Positions 32,523-41,909 are shown, counted from the first letter of the stretch. The stretch: 64,000 nucleotides of DNA from Paenibacillus piri (GCF_004354045.1 NZ_SMRT01000011.1:62001-126000), one strand, 5' to 3'. Notes: generated by a model not told the origin, from the letters alone. Program-made: numbers and translations.

Positions 32523-34343
32523 GTGGAACTTAAAGTAACGAACAGTCCTTTTAATCAGGAGCAGGTCGAGCTGCTCAATCGCCTTCTGCCTGCGCTGACG
32601 GAAACGCAGCGGATGTGGTTGAGCGGATTTCTTACAGCGCTTCAAAGTCCGGCGGCTGCTGCAACGGCAGGTACGCCGTTGGCGGGTACAGTCGCGAATG
32701 CGGTACCCGTCTCCAAGGAAGTCACCGTACTCGTCGGTTCTCAGACGGGCAATTGCAACGGCTTGGCGAAAAAGCTGTCGAAAAAGCTGGAGGAGCAAGG
32801 ATTTCAGGTGACGCTCTCGGCGATGAGCGCCTTTAAAACGAACAATTTAAAAACGATTCAGCATTTGCTTGTTCTGGTGAGCACTCATGGGGAGGGCGAA
32901 CCGCCGGACAACGCGATTTCGTTCCATGAATACCTGCACAGCAAGCGGGCGCCCCGACTGGAAGGGCTGCGGTTTTCCGTGCTTGCGCTCGGCGACACAT
33001 CGTATGAGTTCTTTTGCCAGACGGGCAAAGATTTCGACAAGCGTCTGGAAGAGCTCGGCGCCAAGCGGATTGCTCCGCGCGTCGATTGCGACGTGGATTT
33101 TGACGAGTCCGCCGCAGAGTGGATGAAACAAGTGCTTGGCGCTTTAAGCGAGGCTTCTGCGGTACCGGCCGCTGTCGATCCCGGAAGCGCGGCGCTATTA
33201 AGCAGGACCGAGTCGGAATATTCGAGAACGAATCCGTTCCAGGCCGAGGTGCTTGAGAATTTGAATCTGAACGGCCGCGGATCGAGCCGGGAAACCCGTC
33301 ATGTCGAGCTGTCCCTGGAGGGCTCGAACTTTGAATACGAGCCTGGCGACAGCCTGGGCATATATCCGGAAAACCATCCTCGTCTCGTAGACGAGTTGAT
33401 TGAGGCTATGGGCTGGAAAGCGGAGGAGCCCGTTGCCGTAAATAAGAACGGCGAAGAACAGCCTTTGCGCGAAGCGCTGCTGCGCCATTTCGAAATCACT
33501 GTGCTGACGAAGCCGCTGCTCGAGCAAGCGGCCAAGCTGACTCCGGACAGCAGCCTGAATGAGCTGCTGGAGGCGGGACGCGAGCAGGAGCTCAGAGCTT
33601 ATTTGACCGGCCGGGATCTGCTTGATTTGGTGCAGGATCATAATTTGCGCGGCGTTCCGGCGCGCGATTTTACGGCGATTATGCGGAAAATGCCTGCTCG
33701 CTTGTATTCGATCGCAAGCAGCTCGAAGGCGTATCCGGATGAGGTTCATGTTACGGTCCGCACCGTGCGTTATAACGCTCTGGGCCGCGACCGTTACGGC
33801 GTCTGCTCCGTACAGCTCGCAGAGCGCGTGCAGTCCGGCGCAACGCTGCCGGTATTCATTCAGCAAAATTCGAATTTCAAGCTGCCTGAAAGTCCGGATA
33901 CGCCGATCATCATGATCGGACCGGGTACGGGCGTCGCTCCGTTCAGAGCCTTCCTTGGCGAACGGGAGGAGACAGGAGCGGCCGGTAAAGCATGGCTGTT
34001 TTACGGAGACCAGCATTTCGCCACCGATTTCCTTTACCAGGTCGAATGGCAGGGCTGGCTTAAAAGCGGCGTGCTGACGCGCATGGATGTCGCGTTCTCC
34101 CGCGATACCGATCAGAAAGTATATGTGCAGCACCGGATGATGGAAAAAAGCCGCGAATTTTACAAATGGCTGCAGGAAGGCGCTTGCGTCTACGTCTGCG
34201 GCGACGAGAAAAAAATGGCGCATGACGTCCATGCGGCGCTCGCAGCCATACTCGAGCAGGAGGGCAAGTTTAGCCCTGAAGAAGCCGCCGAATATTTGAC
34301 CCGTATGCAACAGCAGAAACGTTATCAGCGGGACGTGTACTAG
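32523..34343 (+). CDS. cysJ: sulfite reductase (NADPH) flavoprotein alpha-component
   Basis: About 606 residues. N-terminal helical segment (MELKVTNSPFN, LLPALTETQRMWLSGFL), flavodoxin domain with FMN loop GSQTGNCNGLA (about 73-83) and STHGEGEPPDN, an FAD domain with RLYSIASSS and YGVCS, and an NADPH domain with GPGTGVAPFRAFLGE and the CVYVCGDEKKMAHDV end. It supplies electrons from NADPH to the CysI hemoprotein. Start GTG 32523 (or 32520) with GAGGTGG 5-8 nt upstream. The 200-bp region before it shows TTGACC/TATGAT-like boxes but no certain CymR or CysL site. Operon with cysI. Confidence 0.96.
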   Translation: MELKVTNSPFNQEQVELLNRLLPALTETQRMWLSGFLTALQSPAAAATAGTPLAGTVANAVPVSKEVTVLVGSQTGNCNGLAKKLSKKLEEQGFQVTLSAMSAFKTNNLKTIQHLLVLVSTHGEGEPPDNAISFHEYLHSKRAPRLEGLRFSVLALGDTSYEFFCQTGKDFDKRLEELGAKRIAPRVDCDVDFDESAAEWMKQVLGALSEASAVPAAVDPGSAALLSRTESEYSRTNPFQAEVLENLNLNGRGSSRETRHVELSLEGSNFEYEPGDSLGIYPENHPRLVDELIEAMGWKAEEPVAVNKNGEEQPLREALLRHFEITVLTKPLLEQAAKLTPDSSLNELLEAGREQELRAYLTGRDLLDLVQDHNLRGVPARDFTAIMRKMPARLYSIASSSKAYPDEVHVTVRTVRYNALGRDRYGVCSVQLAERVQSGATLPVFIQQNSNFKLPESPDTPIIMIGPGTGVAPFRAFLGEREETGAAGKAWLFYGDQHFATDFLYQVEWQGWLKSGVLTRMDVAFSRDTDQKVYVQHRMMEKSREFYKWLQEGACVYVCGDEKKMAHDVHAALAAILEQEGKFSPEEAAEYLTRMQQQKRYQRDVY

Positions 34344-34381
34344 TTGACGATCCCGAAGATCGCGAGAGGAGATAAGCAAGC

Positions 34382-36106
34382 ATGTCAGATAACAATTTAG
34401 TGTCGCCGCATAGTGCGCCGCACAGCGACGTTGAAGATATTAAACGAAACAGCAATTACTTGCGCGGAAGTCTTAACGATACGCTGGAAGATCCTATTAC
34501 CGGCTCCATTCCGGAAGACGATAACCGGCTGATGAAGTTTCACGGCAGCTATATGCAGGATGACCGGGATTTGCGCAACGAGCGGAGTAAGCAGAAGCTG
34601 GAGCCGGCATATCAGTTCATGCTTCGTGTGCGCGCGGCCGGCGGGATTGTCACGCCCGATCAGTGGCTGATGATGGACCGGATCGCACAAAAATACGGCA
34701 ACGGATCGATCCGGTTGACGACCCGTCAATCGTTCCAACTGCACGGCGTCATCAAATGGAATCTGAAGAAGACGATTCGCGAAGTGAACGACGCTTTGTT
34801 AAGCACACTGGCCGCCTGCGGAGACGTCAACCGCAACGTCATGTGCAATCCGAATCCGTACCAATCGGAGGTTCATTCCGAGGTGTACGAATGGGCCCGC
34901 CGGATCAGCGATCACCTAGATCCGCGAACTAGGGCCTATCACGAAATTTGGCTGGATGGGGAGAAAGTGGTCGACAGCCAATCGAGCGGGGAAGAGCAGG
35001 AGCCGATTTATGGCAAGGTATATTTGCCGCGCAAGTTTAAAATCGGAATGGCCGTTCCGCCTTCCAACGATGTCGACGTATTTTCCCAGGATCTCGGGTT
35101 TATCGCGATAATCGAGGATGGCCGATTGAAGGGCTTTAATGTAACGGTCGGCGGCGGGATGGGAATGACGCACGGCGATCCGCTGACTTACCCGCAAGTC
35201 GCTCAAGTGATCGGGTTTTGTACGCCGGAGCGGATTGTCGACGTAGCCGAGAAGACGGTTACGATCCAACGGGATTACGGCGACCGTTCGGTTCGGAAGC
35301 ATGCGCGCTTTAAATATACGATCGACGACCGCGGCATCGATTGGTTCATCCATGAACTATCCGACCGTCTCGGATGGAAGCTGGAGGAAGCGCGTCCCTA
35401 CCATTTTGACCATAACGGAGACCGTTACGGATGGGTGAAAGGCAGCAACGGCAAATGGCATTTCACATTCTTTATCGAGAACGGCCGGATCAAGGATGAA
35501 GAGAATTATCAGCTGATGACCGGTCTCAGAGAAATCGCCAAGGTGCATAACGGAGATTTCCGTCTTACCCCGAATCAGAACCTGATCATCGGCAGCATCA
35601 GCAGCCAGAAAAAGAAGCGCATTGAAGAATTGATCAAGGAGTACGGGATCGCCGACGGTATCCATAATTCCGCATTGCGAAAAAATTCAATGGCCTGCGT
35701 TGCGCTGCCTACTTGCGGGATGGCGATGGCTGAAGCGGAGCGTTACCTCCCGACGCTGCTTGATAAAATCGAGCCGATGCTGGAGGAATCCGGACTTCGC
35801 GACGAGGAAATCGTCATCCGCATGACCGGCTGTCCGAACGGCTGCGCCCGTCCTATGCTGGCGGAAATTGCGTTCATCGGCAAAGCTCCGGGCAAATACA
35901 ATATGTATTTGGGCGGCGGGCATGCCGGAAACCGTCTGAACAAGCTGTACAAGGAAAATATCGGCGAGACGGAAGTTTTGGAGTCGCTGAAGCCGATTAT
36001 TGCCCAATACGCGAAGGAACGGCGGGATGGAGAGCATTTTGGCGACTTTGTCATTCGTGCCGGATACGTAAAAGAAGTGCGTTCCGGACAAGATTTCCAT
36101 TCCTGA
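34382..36106 (+). CDS. cysI: sulfite reductase (NADPH) hemoprotein beta-component
   Basis: 574-residue assimilatory sulfite reductase. Ferredoxin-like half-repeats precede the siroheme/4Fe-4S binding segments: [19 protein letters not shown] (C-x5-C, about 438-456) and [10 protein letters not shown] (C-x3-C, about 480-489). [13 protein letters not shown] is the conserved siroheme-contact segment. It reduces sulfite to sulfide in cysteine biosynthesis, using CysJ as electron donor. RBS GAGAGGAGA before ATG 34382; 38 bp after cysJ. A strong terminator follows. cysH, cysC and sat genes are not in the window. Confidence 0.97.
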   Translation: MSDNNLVSPHSAPHSDVEDIKRNSNYLRGSLNDTLEDPITGSIPEDDNRLMKFHGSYMQDDRDLRNERSKQKLEPAYQFMLRVRAAGGIVTPDQWLMMDRIAQKYGNGSIRLTTRQSFQLHGVIKWNLKKTIREVNDALLSTLAACGDVNRNVMCNPNPYQSEVHSEVYEWARRISDHLDPRTRAYHEIWLDGEKVVDSQSSGEEQEPIYGKVYLPRKFKIGMAVPPSNDVDVFSQDLGFIAIIEDGRLKGFNVTVGGGMGMTHGDPLTYPQVAQVIGFCTPERIVDVAEKTVTIQRDYGDRSVRKHARFKYTIDDRGIDWFIHELSDRLGWKLEEARPYHFDHNGDRYGWVKGSNGKWHFTFFIENGRIKDEENYQLMTGLREIAKVHNGDFRLTPNQNLIIGSISSQKKKRIEELIKEYGIADGIHNSALRKNSMACVALPTCGMAMAEAERYLPTLLDKIEPMLEESGLRDEEIVIRMTGCPNGCARPMLAEIAFIGKAPGKYNMYLGGGHAGNRLNKLYKENIGETEVLESLKPIIAQYAKERRDGEHFGDFVIRAGYVKEVRSGQDFHS

Positions 36107-36130
36107 TGGACTCCCGGATACAATAAACCG

Positions 36131-36170
36131 AACAACGAAGCGCCCTGGTGGAGCGCTTCGTTGTTTTTCT
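36131..36170 (+). terminator. strong intrinsic terminator of cysJI
   Basis: 13-bp perfect stem AACAACGAAGCGC / GCGCTTCGTTGTT, loop CCTGGTGGA, followed by TTTCTTTTT. Confidence 0.85.
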
Positions 36171-36319
36171 TTTTATCGGCTCGAACAGCTCGCGAAATTA
36201 GGTCTGAGGACTTATTTTAGTTAAATTTACAGCTTTTATTAGCAAAATTTAATACCATAAACTTCCTGAATATGCTATTCTACACAATAGTTTCGACATC
36301 ATAGGGAGGTAATAGGATC

Positions 36320-37936
36320 TTGTTAAAACTTGGACGTCTTTTCACAGTTTGTATCGTCTTGATCGCGATGCTCTTCGCCGGTGCGGGCAGCCCGATTCAT
36401 GCGGAAGAAAGCAAGGTGAGCTTTTACAGGCCGTTTCCGCAAGGAGCGGTGGGGGTAACCCGGCCCATGATAGGAATCTTGTTTGAGCTGAAGGGAAACC
36501 CGGAGTTGGAATCGTACAAGTTGAATTTGGATGGCAAACAAGTATCATTGACATGGAATCCGGTTGATCCGAAGTTTGTTTATATTCCGGACAAAGATTT
36601 AACGCCGGGGGAGCACAAGGCCGAACTGATCATTCATTTTAAAGGATTTCGGGAAATATACAGAAGCTGGACCTTTACGATTGCTGCAAGCCCGGTAAAA
36701 ACGATAGCCCAGCCGGCACAATACCAGCAGTTCGGTATTACCGCCATTAACGATTTCCGGAAAATACTCGGTCTGCAGTCCGTTCAATGGAATGACAGGC
36801 TGGCCGGCTCCGCAACCAAGCACGTGGAATATTTAAAAGCCAACTATCCGGATGATTACAAAGGCTCTTACCCGTTATCCCATTACCAGGAATCGGATGG
36901 TGCGGGCTTTTTCGGTAAAACGCCTGCGGAGCGCGCGAAATATTTTGGATACCCGTACTTTACAGGGGAAGTTAACCGAATCAGGGGAAACAATACAATT
37001 TGGACCGATATCGACAATCTGTTCCATGCGCCGTATCATCGTTTTGCTTATATGGTGCCCGATGCCAAGGAGGTCGGTCTGGCCCGGTCCGAAAATTTTA
37101 CCGTGATCAATTTTGGCGGCTCGCCGGACAGCAGAGTAAATCCGCTCATGATCGTGTCGCCTGCTGAATCGCAGACGCATGTACCGATCCAATGGGAAAA
37201 TCGCGAAACGCCGGATCCGCTGAGGATGCATGCCAATGCTCCCAAAATCGTCGGTTATCCGATCGCCGTAACGGTTCATGGTACATATGTCAAGCGGATT
37301 GACGTTGCATCGGCCGAGCTCGCCTCATCTACCGGCGACCAAGTCGAGCTGTACGTCAATAGGCCCGGACAGGATGAAAACCTGAGCACCGAAGCGGTGT
37401 TTATTCCGAAAAAACCGCTGCAAGCATTTACAATGTACACCATGAATGTAAAGCTTAAAGTGACGATGGAAGACGACACGATAGTGCCGTTGGACAAAGA
37501 GTGGTCATTTTCCACGGAGAAGAAAAAAAATTACTGGAAATCGGCTGTTCATAAAGGAACGACTCATACGGCCGTATTCGGACTGGAAAACGATTATTTC
37601 GACGCGGACGGGATCAGGTTCAAAACGTCGGTGAAGCCGGAAACGGTTGACGGCAGCGCCTATTTGTATGTCCGTGACTTGGCTGTGGCGTTTGGAGCCG
37701 ACGTGGCTTGGGACAATAAGCTGCAAGCGGCTATTTATGAAAGGGGGGAACGGAGAATCGTGCTGTATACGACAAGAAATCAATACGAGGCTGACGGTCA
37801 GGTCAATATGACCGACACTCCCGCCAAGCTGATCCATGACAACACGATGATTCCCGTTCGTCTGTTGGCTGAAGTGCTGGGAAGTACGGTAGCATACGAT
37901 CCGAACACCCGTACTGTTACGGTCACTTTCGAGTGA
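36320..37936 (+). CDS. secreted CAP/SCP-domain protein with stalk domain
   Basis: 538-residue exported protein: signal peptide (VCIVLIAMLFAGAGSPIHAEE), an Ig-like region (about 30-120), a CAP/SCP superfamily domain (about 140-250; INDFRKILGLQSVQWNDRLA, HVEYLKAN, LSHYQ, NLFHAPYHRFAYM), a middle beta domain, and a C-terminal copper-amine-oxidase-N/stalk domain (about 430-538; YLYVRDLAVAFGADVAWDN, IPVRLLAEVLGSTVAYD). The stalk domain is common on Paenibacillus surface proteins and is not an enzyme. TTG 36320 follows TAGGGAGG at about 12 nt. Probably attached to or acting at the cell surface. Confidence 0.85.
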   Translation: MLKLGRLFTVCIVLIAMLFAGAGSPIHAEESKVSFYRPFPQGAVGVTRPMIGILFELKGNPELESYKLNLDGKQVSLTWNPVDPKFVYIPDKDLTPGEHKAELIIHFKGFREIYRSWTFTIAASPVKTIAQPAQYQQFGITAINDFRKILGLQSVQWNDRLAGSATKHVEYLKANYPDDYKGSYPLSHYQESDGAGFFGKTPAERAKYFGYPYFTGEVNRIRGNNTIWTDIDNLFHAPYHRFAYMVPDAKEVGLARSENFTVINFGGSPDSRVNPLMIVSPAESQTHVPIQWENRETPDPLRMHANAPKIVGYPIAVTVHGTYVKRIDVASAELASSTGDQVELYVNRPGQDENLSTEAVFIPKKPLQAFTMYTMNVKLKVTMEDDTIVPLDKEWSFSTEKKKNYWKSAVHKGTTHTAVFGLENDYFDADGIRFKTSVKPETVDGSAYLYVRDLAVAFGADVAWDNKLQAAIYERGERRIVLYTTRNQYEADGQVNMTDTPAKLIHDNTMIPVRLLAEVLGSTVAYDPNTRTVTVTFE

Positions 37937-37940
37937 ACTC

Positions 37941-38016
37941 GTTCAGCTTTGCTGAACATCGGGGAATCAGATGGGGACTCTACCCCACCTGATTCAAGGC
38001 CCGCCTTAGAGGCGGG
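37941..38016. repeat. cluster of three hairpins
   Basis: Consecutive dyads: GTTCAGC-TTT-GCTGAAC (37941-37957), AATCAGATGGGG / CCCCACCTGATT (37965-37994, one mismatch) and CCCGCC-TTAGA-GGCGGG (38000-38016). No T-tract follows, so it is not a simple terminator. The dense folded RNA or DNA recalls the right ends of IS200/IS605-type elements. The rest of 38017-38157 holds no ORF. Confidence 0.6.
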
Positions 38017-38157
38017 GGTCTTAACCCGATAAAGTCGTAATCGAATAAAAGAGCAATCGAGAAGAAAGCGCAAACGGCACAAGATGTTAAAATATAATAC
38101 ATACTGGCTTGCGGTCCATCCGGTATCCTATTCCAATTTCGAGGTAGGTGATGATCA

Positions 38158-38577
38158 ATGGCTCTTACAGCGGACAAAATTTTTGTCAATTTACCGGTTA
38201 AAAATATGAATGCGTCCATCGATTTTTTCACGAACGTCGGTTTTGCTTTTAACGCTCAGTTTACCGACGAAAACGCAACCTGTATGATCGTAAGCGAGCA
38301 TATTTACGTTATGCTGCTGGTGGAAAGCAACTTCAAGTCGTTTATCAAAAAAGAAATCGCGGACACAACCCGGAGCACCGAATGCATCCTGGCTTTGTCC
38401 GCCGACAGCAAGGAAAAAGTAGACGAAATTGTAAATAAGGCACTATCCGCCGGAGGCACCGCTTACAATGAACCGGTCGACCATGGCTTTATGTATACGT
38501 GGAGCTTTCAGGATTTGGACGGCCATCTGTGGGAATTCATGTACATGGATCCAAGCGATATCGAGCAGCAGGGCTAA
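38158..38577 (+). CDS. VOC-family protein (PhnB/YaeR-like)
   Basis: 139-residue glyoxalase-fold protein: FVNLPVKNMNASIDFFTNVG at the start, IYVMLLVESNFKSF, a loop TTRSTECILALSADS and WSFQDLDGHLWEFMYMDPS at the C-terminus. This matches the 'VOC family, PhnB-like/lactoylglutathione lyase relative' often called glyoxalase in Bacillota. RBS GAGGTAGGTGA before ATG 38158. Convergent with the nucleotidyltransferase gene. Substrate unknown. Confidence 0.85.
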   Translation: MALTADKIFVNLPVKNMNASIDFFTNVGFAFNAQFTDENATCMIVSEHIYVMLLVESNFKSFIKKEIADTTRSTECILALSADSKEKVDEIVNKALSAGGTAYNEPVDHGFMYTWSFQDLDGHLWEFMYMDPSDIEQQG

Positions 38578-38602
38578 AGCTGAGCCTCCTGTATGCTACG
38601 GG

Positions 38603-38630
38603 ATTATGGCTGACAGCTGTCAGCCATAAT
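38603..38630. repeat. 28-bp perfect palindrome across a stop codon
   Basis: ATTATGGCTGACAG followed at once by its exact reverse complement. It encodes the last eight codons and stop of the minus-strand nucleotidyltransferase gene and lies 26 bp after the stop of the convergent VOC gene. It could extrude as a cruciform or act as a bidirectional 3' hairpin. Confidence 0.9.
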
Positions 38631-39638
38631 CGCTTCGGCGGTCTCCCACAATACGGGCAGAAACCGGATAACCTGCTCGGCACGGCCGGTGAGATCGCCG
38701 GCACTAGTGATCCCGAGATCGGCAATCATCGCTTCGAATGCCGGCAAGAGCGTCCGCTGGAGCTCCGGCGGTGCATCCGCCGCCAATATTTTGTGGCAGC
38801 GCGCGAACGTAGCGACGATCCAGAACACAGCTTCACGGTGACTTCCGGATTGAATGAGCTCGCGGCTGCCGTCGATTGCGATGGGCCGCGCCGCAGCGGT
38901 GATGTCGGTGCTGAAGAAAAACGGCGTCCTGGCTGCGGCTGCAGCGGCGTCGAACGTCCGGGCAAGCTCGCCGAGATGCTGCTCGACGCGCTGCGGACTC
39001 AGCTGATCGCAACCGAGCAGCTTCAGAAGCTCCGGATACAAATCGGCATGACCGTAATCCGTCAGCGCGCTGCGTGCGGCAAGATAGCGCAGGCGCACGG
39101 TCGGGTTGCGAAGCGCTGCCACCAGTAGAACATGCGTCGTTACGCCGGTCGGAAACAACCATGACATTACCTGATCATGCAGCGGCGCGGAAGCATCGAT
39201 GGACCGCAATCCGTTCTCGATCTTGATCCGGGCATTTGCGCAGCGGCGGCGTACCCAGTCCCGCTCCGCAAAATGACGGGACACCTCTGCCTGCAAACTG
39301 CGCAGATGTCCGGTCGGATCGTCAATGATCGTATTTGTGCGGAAGCTGCCCGCCAGATGGTAGGAAGTGAGAACCACCTCGACAGAGGCAATCTCGTTCC
39401 AGGATAAATAAGTAATTTCCAAAAGCGTGCCGCGGTAGAAGAGCTTTCCAAGCTTGATCGGTGGCTCCGCCTGTTCTGTGACGACTACGACGTCGACGTC
39501 CGATGACGCCGGCAGCTCCGCATCATCGGCGAGAATTATCGTGGAACCGCTGAAATAAGCCCCGCAATATCCGTCTGCACGGCTGGCATGCTCCTTAACC
39601 CACTCAGCCGCAGCAGCCCGCGCCAGTCCTACATTCAT
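38604..39638 (-). CDS. nucleotidyltransferase domain protein
   Basis: 344 residues. The N-terminal polymerase-beta-like motif is GSTIILADDAELPASSDVDV (about 31-50, G-S-x(n)-D-x-D), where the first loop is longer than in classical GSx10DxD enzymes. LEITYLSWNE and a C-terminal all-helical domain follow (HDQVMSWLFPTGVTTHVLL, RTLLPAFEAMIADLG). Antibiotic nucleotidyltransferases and HEPN-linked MNT proteins share this outline. Start at 39638 (complement) has GGAGGAG 9 nt upstream. No antitoxin-type partner is adjacent, so a housekeeping or resistance role is open. Confidence 0.78.
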   Translation of the reverse strand: MNVGLARAAAAEWVKEHASRADGYCGAYFSGSTIILADDAELPASSDVDVVVVTEQAEPPIKLGKLFYRGTLLEITYLSWNEIASVEVVLTSYHLAGSFRTNTIIDDPTGHLRSLQAEVSRHFAERDWVRRRCANARIKIENGLRSIDASAPLHDQVMSWLFPTGVTTHVLLVAALRNPTVRLRYLAARSALTDYGHADLYPELLKLLGCDQLSPQRVEQHLGELARTFDAAAAAARTPFFFSTDITAAARPIAIDGSRELIQSGSHREAVFWIVATFARCHKILAADAPPELQRTLLPAFEAMIADLGITSAGDLTGRAEQVIRFLPVLWETAEAIMADSCQP

Positions 39639-39756
39639 TTACATTCTCCTCCATTTCGCCAAACAATTGGAAAGCAATTATATCATTGGAAGATGAAACA
39701 TGTAAAGGTCGGTGACGAATATCGTACAATCCGCCCGTAAATTAACCTTCCAGCGC

Positions 39757-39786
39757 AAAAAAAAGCCAATACTAAGCAAGATTGGC
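39757..39786 (-). terminator. orphan minus-strand terminator
   Basis: On the minus strand GCCAAT / ATTGGC with a 10-nt loop, followed by TTTTTTTT. No minus-strand gene lies upstream of it (39790-39970), so it may end an unannotated small RNA or prevent antisense read-through. The gene-free stretch 39639-39969 otherwise carries only the promoter at 39892. Confidence 0.55.
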
Positions 39787-39891
39787 CATTCCTTTAACAG
39801 AGCTGACAGGATCGATTCAGGAGAAACGCTGGCGGGCAAATCGATGGTACGGTGGAACCGTCCGACAAATCGTTCCTTCCGGTGAGTGAAA

Positions 39892-39900
39892 TGGTATAAT
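39892..39900 (+). promoter_or_regulatory. extended -10 promoter of DUF1697 gene
   Basis: TGGTATAAT (TG extension plus perfect TATAAT) 70 bp before the start codon. Confidence 0.5.
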
Positions 39901-39969
39901 ATAATGTATCTGCAAGGACATGCCTGAACGCTTCGAATTTACATTTCATTTCAAAAAGGTTGTGGGATC

Positions 39970-40533
39970 ATGGCGATTTATGTTGCGCTGCTGCGGGGCA
40001 TTAATGTAGGCGGGAAAAATAAGATCAAAATGGCGGAATTGAGGCAGAAGCTGGAAGCGATAGGGCTAAACCGGGTTCAAACGTATATTCAAAGCGGCAA
40101 TGTTTTGTTTGAGGCGAACGAGGAGGAACAGGTGCTGCGCCAACGGATTGAAGAACAGATTGAGGCTGGCTTCGGCATAAAAGCAGCCGTTGCATTGCGT
40201 ACTGCCGATGAAATCAGACATGTAGCCGCAAACTGCCCGTTTTCGGAAGAGGCTGTGACTCAAGCCCAGACAACGGCAGTAGGTGAGAGTCTGCATGTAT
40301 CGTTTTTGCTTGCAGAGCCTGCGCAGGAGGCGGTTGAACGGCTCGAACCCTACAAGAGCGACAATGACGAATATCGAATAATTGGGCGGGAGATGTATCT
40401 TCTATTCCATCACAGCATCCGCGACTCCAAGCTCGCGATGAATCTGCACAAGCTGAACGTCGCAGGAACCGTGCGCAATTGGAAAACGGTCAATAAGCTC
40501 GTCGCATTGGCGGATGCGATGGAATCACCATAA
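39970..40533 (+). CDS. DUF1697-family protein
   Basis: 187 residues with the family's opening YVALLRGINVGGKNKIKMAE, QTYIQSGNVLFEANE and late SKLAMNLHKLNVAGTVRNWKT blocks (quoted in parts). DUF1697 proteins are common cytosolic proteins of unknown function in Bacillota and Actinobacteria. ATG 39970 (AAAGGTTGTGG upstream). It lies 17 bp before a DUF2277 gene and is probably co-transcribed. Confidence 0.88.
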   Translation: MAIYVALLRGINVGGKNKIKMAELRQKLEAIGLNRVQTYIQSGNVLFEANEEEQVLRQRIEEQIEAGFGIKAAVALRTADEIRHVAANCPFSEEAVTQAQTTAVGESLHVSFLLAEPAQEAVERLEPYKSDNDEYRIIGREMYLLFHHSIRDSKLAMNLHKLNVAGTVRNWKTVNKLVALADAMESP

Positions 40534-40550
40534 ACGAAAAGGAGAAAACT

Positions 40551-40829
40551 ATGTGCCGAAACATCAAAACTTTGTTTAACTTCGAACCTCCGGCTACCGA
40601 CGATGAGATTCAAGCCGCTTCGATTCAATTCGTAAGGAAAATTTCGGGCTTCACCGTGCCTTCCAAGGTGAACGAAGAGGCGTTCAACCGCGCCGTTCAA
40701 GAGGTAACCGCAGCTGCCCGGAGCTTGATGGACTCTCTCGTAACCCAGGCCGAACCGCGCAACCGGGAGGTCGAAATCGAGCGCGCCCGCGCGAGATCCG
40801 CGAAACGATTCGGAACTGGAAAGGCTTAA
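40551..40829 (+). CDS. DUF2277-family protein
   Basis: 92 residues: MCRNIKTLFNFEPPATDDEI at the N-terminus and FVRKISGFTVPSKVNEEAFN are the family hallmarks; a basic helix ends the protein. Function unknown. RBS AAAGGAG, 7 nt before ATG 40551. The pair with DUF1697 looks like an operon. Confidence 0.88.
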   Translation: MCRNIKTLFNFEPPATDDEIQAASIQFVRKISGFTVPSKVNEEAFNRAVQEVTAAARSLMDSLVTQAEPRNREVEIERARARSAKRFGTGKA

Positions 40830-41025
40830 GGCGGCCCTGCGGTGACATAACTTGCATCAGGGGAGGGGGCATCCGATATATGCGACCTCCTTTATTAGTA
40901 TACATAATATTTAATATGTAAACTAATAGTTTTCTCTTTATTGTCAGTTCCTGTATAATGCGGCTCATTCCGTGTAAGCTTATTAATGAAGTGACGGCCG
41001 AAAAGCAGCAGCTTTCAATAAGGAG

Positions 41026-41625
41026 ATGATTCCTATTCTTCATCCAAAGCGAACGGACCGGATGAATCATTATTTTGAGCTTGCCTTATACGCGCTTGCC
41101 GCTGTGTGCTTCGTTTATTTTTTAATCCGCGGCATATACGCCAAAGTGTTTGAGGCGGTGTTAATCGTTGCGGTGCTGGCGCTCATCCGGGCAGTCATCA
41201 AATTTACGAAGGTCGAGCTGTTTCCCGCACTGCGCTTTTCTATTTTGCTTTTTATTTTTGTCGCGATGTTTTTGGCTAATGAATTTGGATTTTACACGAT
41301 CTTTCCCCAGTTGGATAAAATCGAGCATCTGTGTTCGGGGGTCATTCTATGCTTTGTCGGACTGTTAATCTTCAGGCAAATCAACAAAAATAAAGAAGCG
41401 GTTAAGCTGCATGCTTCGACTGCGGTATGGTTCAGTCTTTTTTTTGCAGTCGCGATGGCCGGTTGCTGGGAAATTTACGAATATACGACGGATCAGCTGT
41501 TCGGGCTTCATTCGCAAAACGACAGTCTTGTCGATACGATGTGGGACATTATTTGCGGAACTGTCGGGGCTGGGGCGACCGGTCTTTATTTGTCGTTTAA
41601 AGCTAAGAATCAAATCTTGACGTGA
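41026..41625 (+). CDS. membrane protein, YjdF/DUF2238-like
   Basis: About 190-199 residues with five hydrophobic helices. The segment PQLDKIEHLCSGVILCFVGL, then AGCWEIYEYTTDQLFG and DSLVDTMWDIICGTVGA are typical of the YjdF/DUF2238 integral membrane family. The start is uncertain: ATG 41026 immediately follows AAGGAG (too close), ATG 41062 has no visible site. A non-ATG start near 41035 is possible. A TATAAT lies at about 40952. Confidence 0.75.
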   Translation: MIPILHPKRTDRMNHYFELALYALAAVCFVYFLIRGIYAKVFEAVLIVAVLALIRAVIKFTKVELFPALRFSILLFIFVAMFLANEFGFYTIFPQLDKIEHLCSGVILCFVGLLIFRQINKNKEAVKLHASTAVWFSLFFAVAMAGCWEIYEYTTDQLFGLHSQNDSLVDTMWDIICGTVGAGATGLYLSFKAKNQILT

Positions 41626-41660
41626 AGCAGCCGATCCGATCCGCAATCGATTATATTATT

Positions 41661-41688
41661 TTGACAATGATATCGATTAGTATATAAA
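41661..41688 (+). promoter_or_regulatory. sigma-A promoter of small membrane protein
   Basis: TTGACA (41661-41666), 16-bp spacer, TATAAA (41683-41688), 32 bp before the start codon. Confidence 0.6.
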
Positions 41689-41720
41689 ACGATGGATTTA
41701 GTTTAAGGAAGGGGTACCTT

Positions 41721-41909
41721 TTGACAACGGACGATGTTCAATTCGGAATTATCATCATGATCTTCACGGTAACCGCTATCTGTTTTCTTCTGCGTGCGAA
41801 GTCGGGCTATCGCTGGTTCGGCGGCGCGCTCATTGCGATGACGGTTGTGCTTGCTATTTTTGGCGTGTTGTTTCATCTCGAGGCGGCTTTGCACAATCGG
41901 ATGCATTAA
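41721..41909 (+). CDS. small membrane protein
   Basis: 62 residues, two predicted transmembrane helices (FGIIIMIFTVTAICFLL and FGGALIAMTVVLAIFGVLF) with short polar ends. TTG 41721 is supported by AAGGAAGGGG 6 nt upstream and a clear promoter. No family recognised. Confidence 0.65.
   Translation: MTTDDVQFGIIIMIFTVTAICFLLRAKSGYRWFGGALIAMTVVLAIFGVLFHLEAALHNRMH

Noticed and set aside
33198-34379. 393-codon minus-strand frame opposite cysJ
   Set aside because: Shadow of cysJ; no start signals and no recognisable motif.
36320-37936. Copper amine oxidase
   Set aside because: Only the N-terminal stalk domain is present; no topaquinone motif or catalytic domain.
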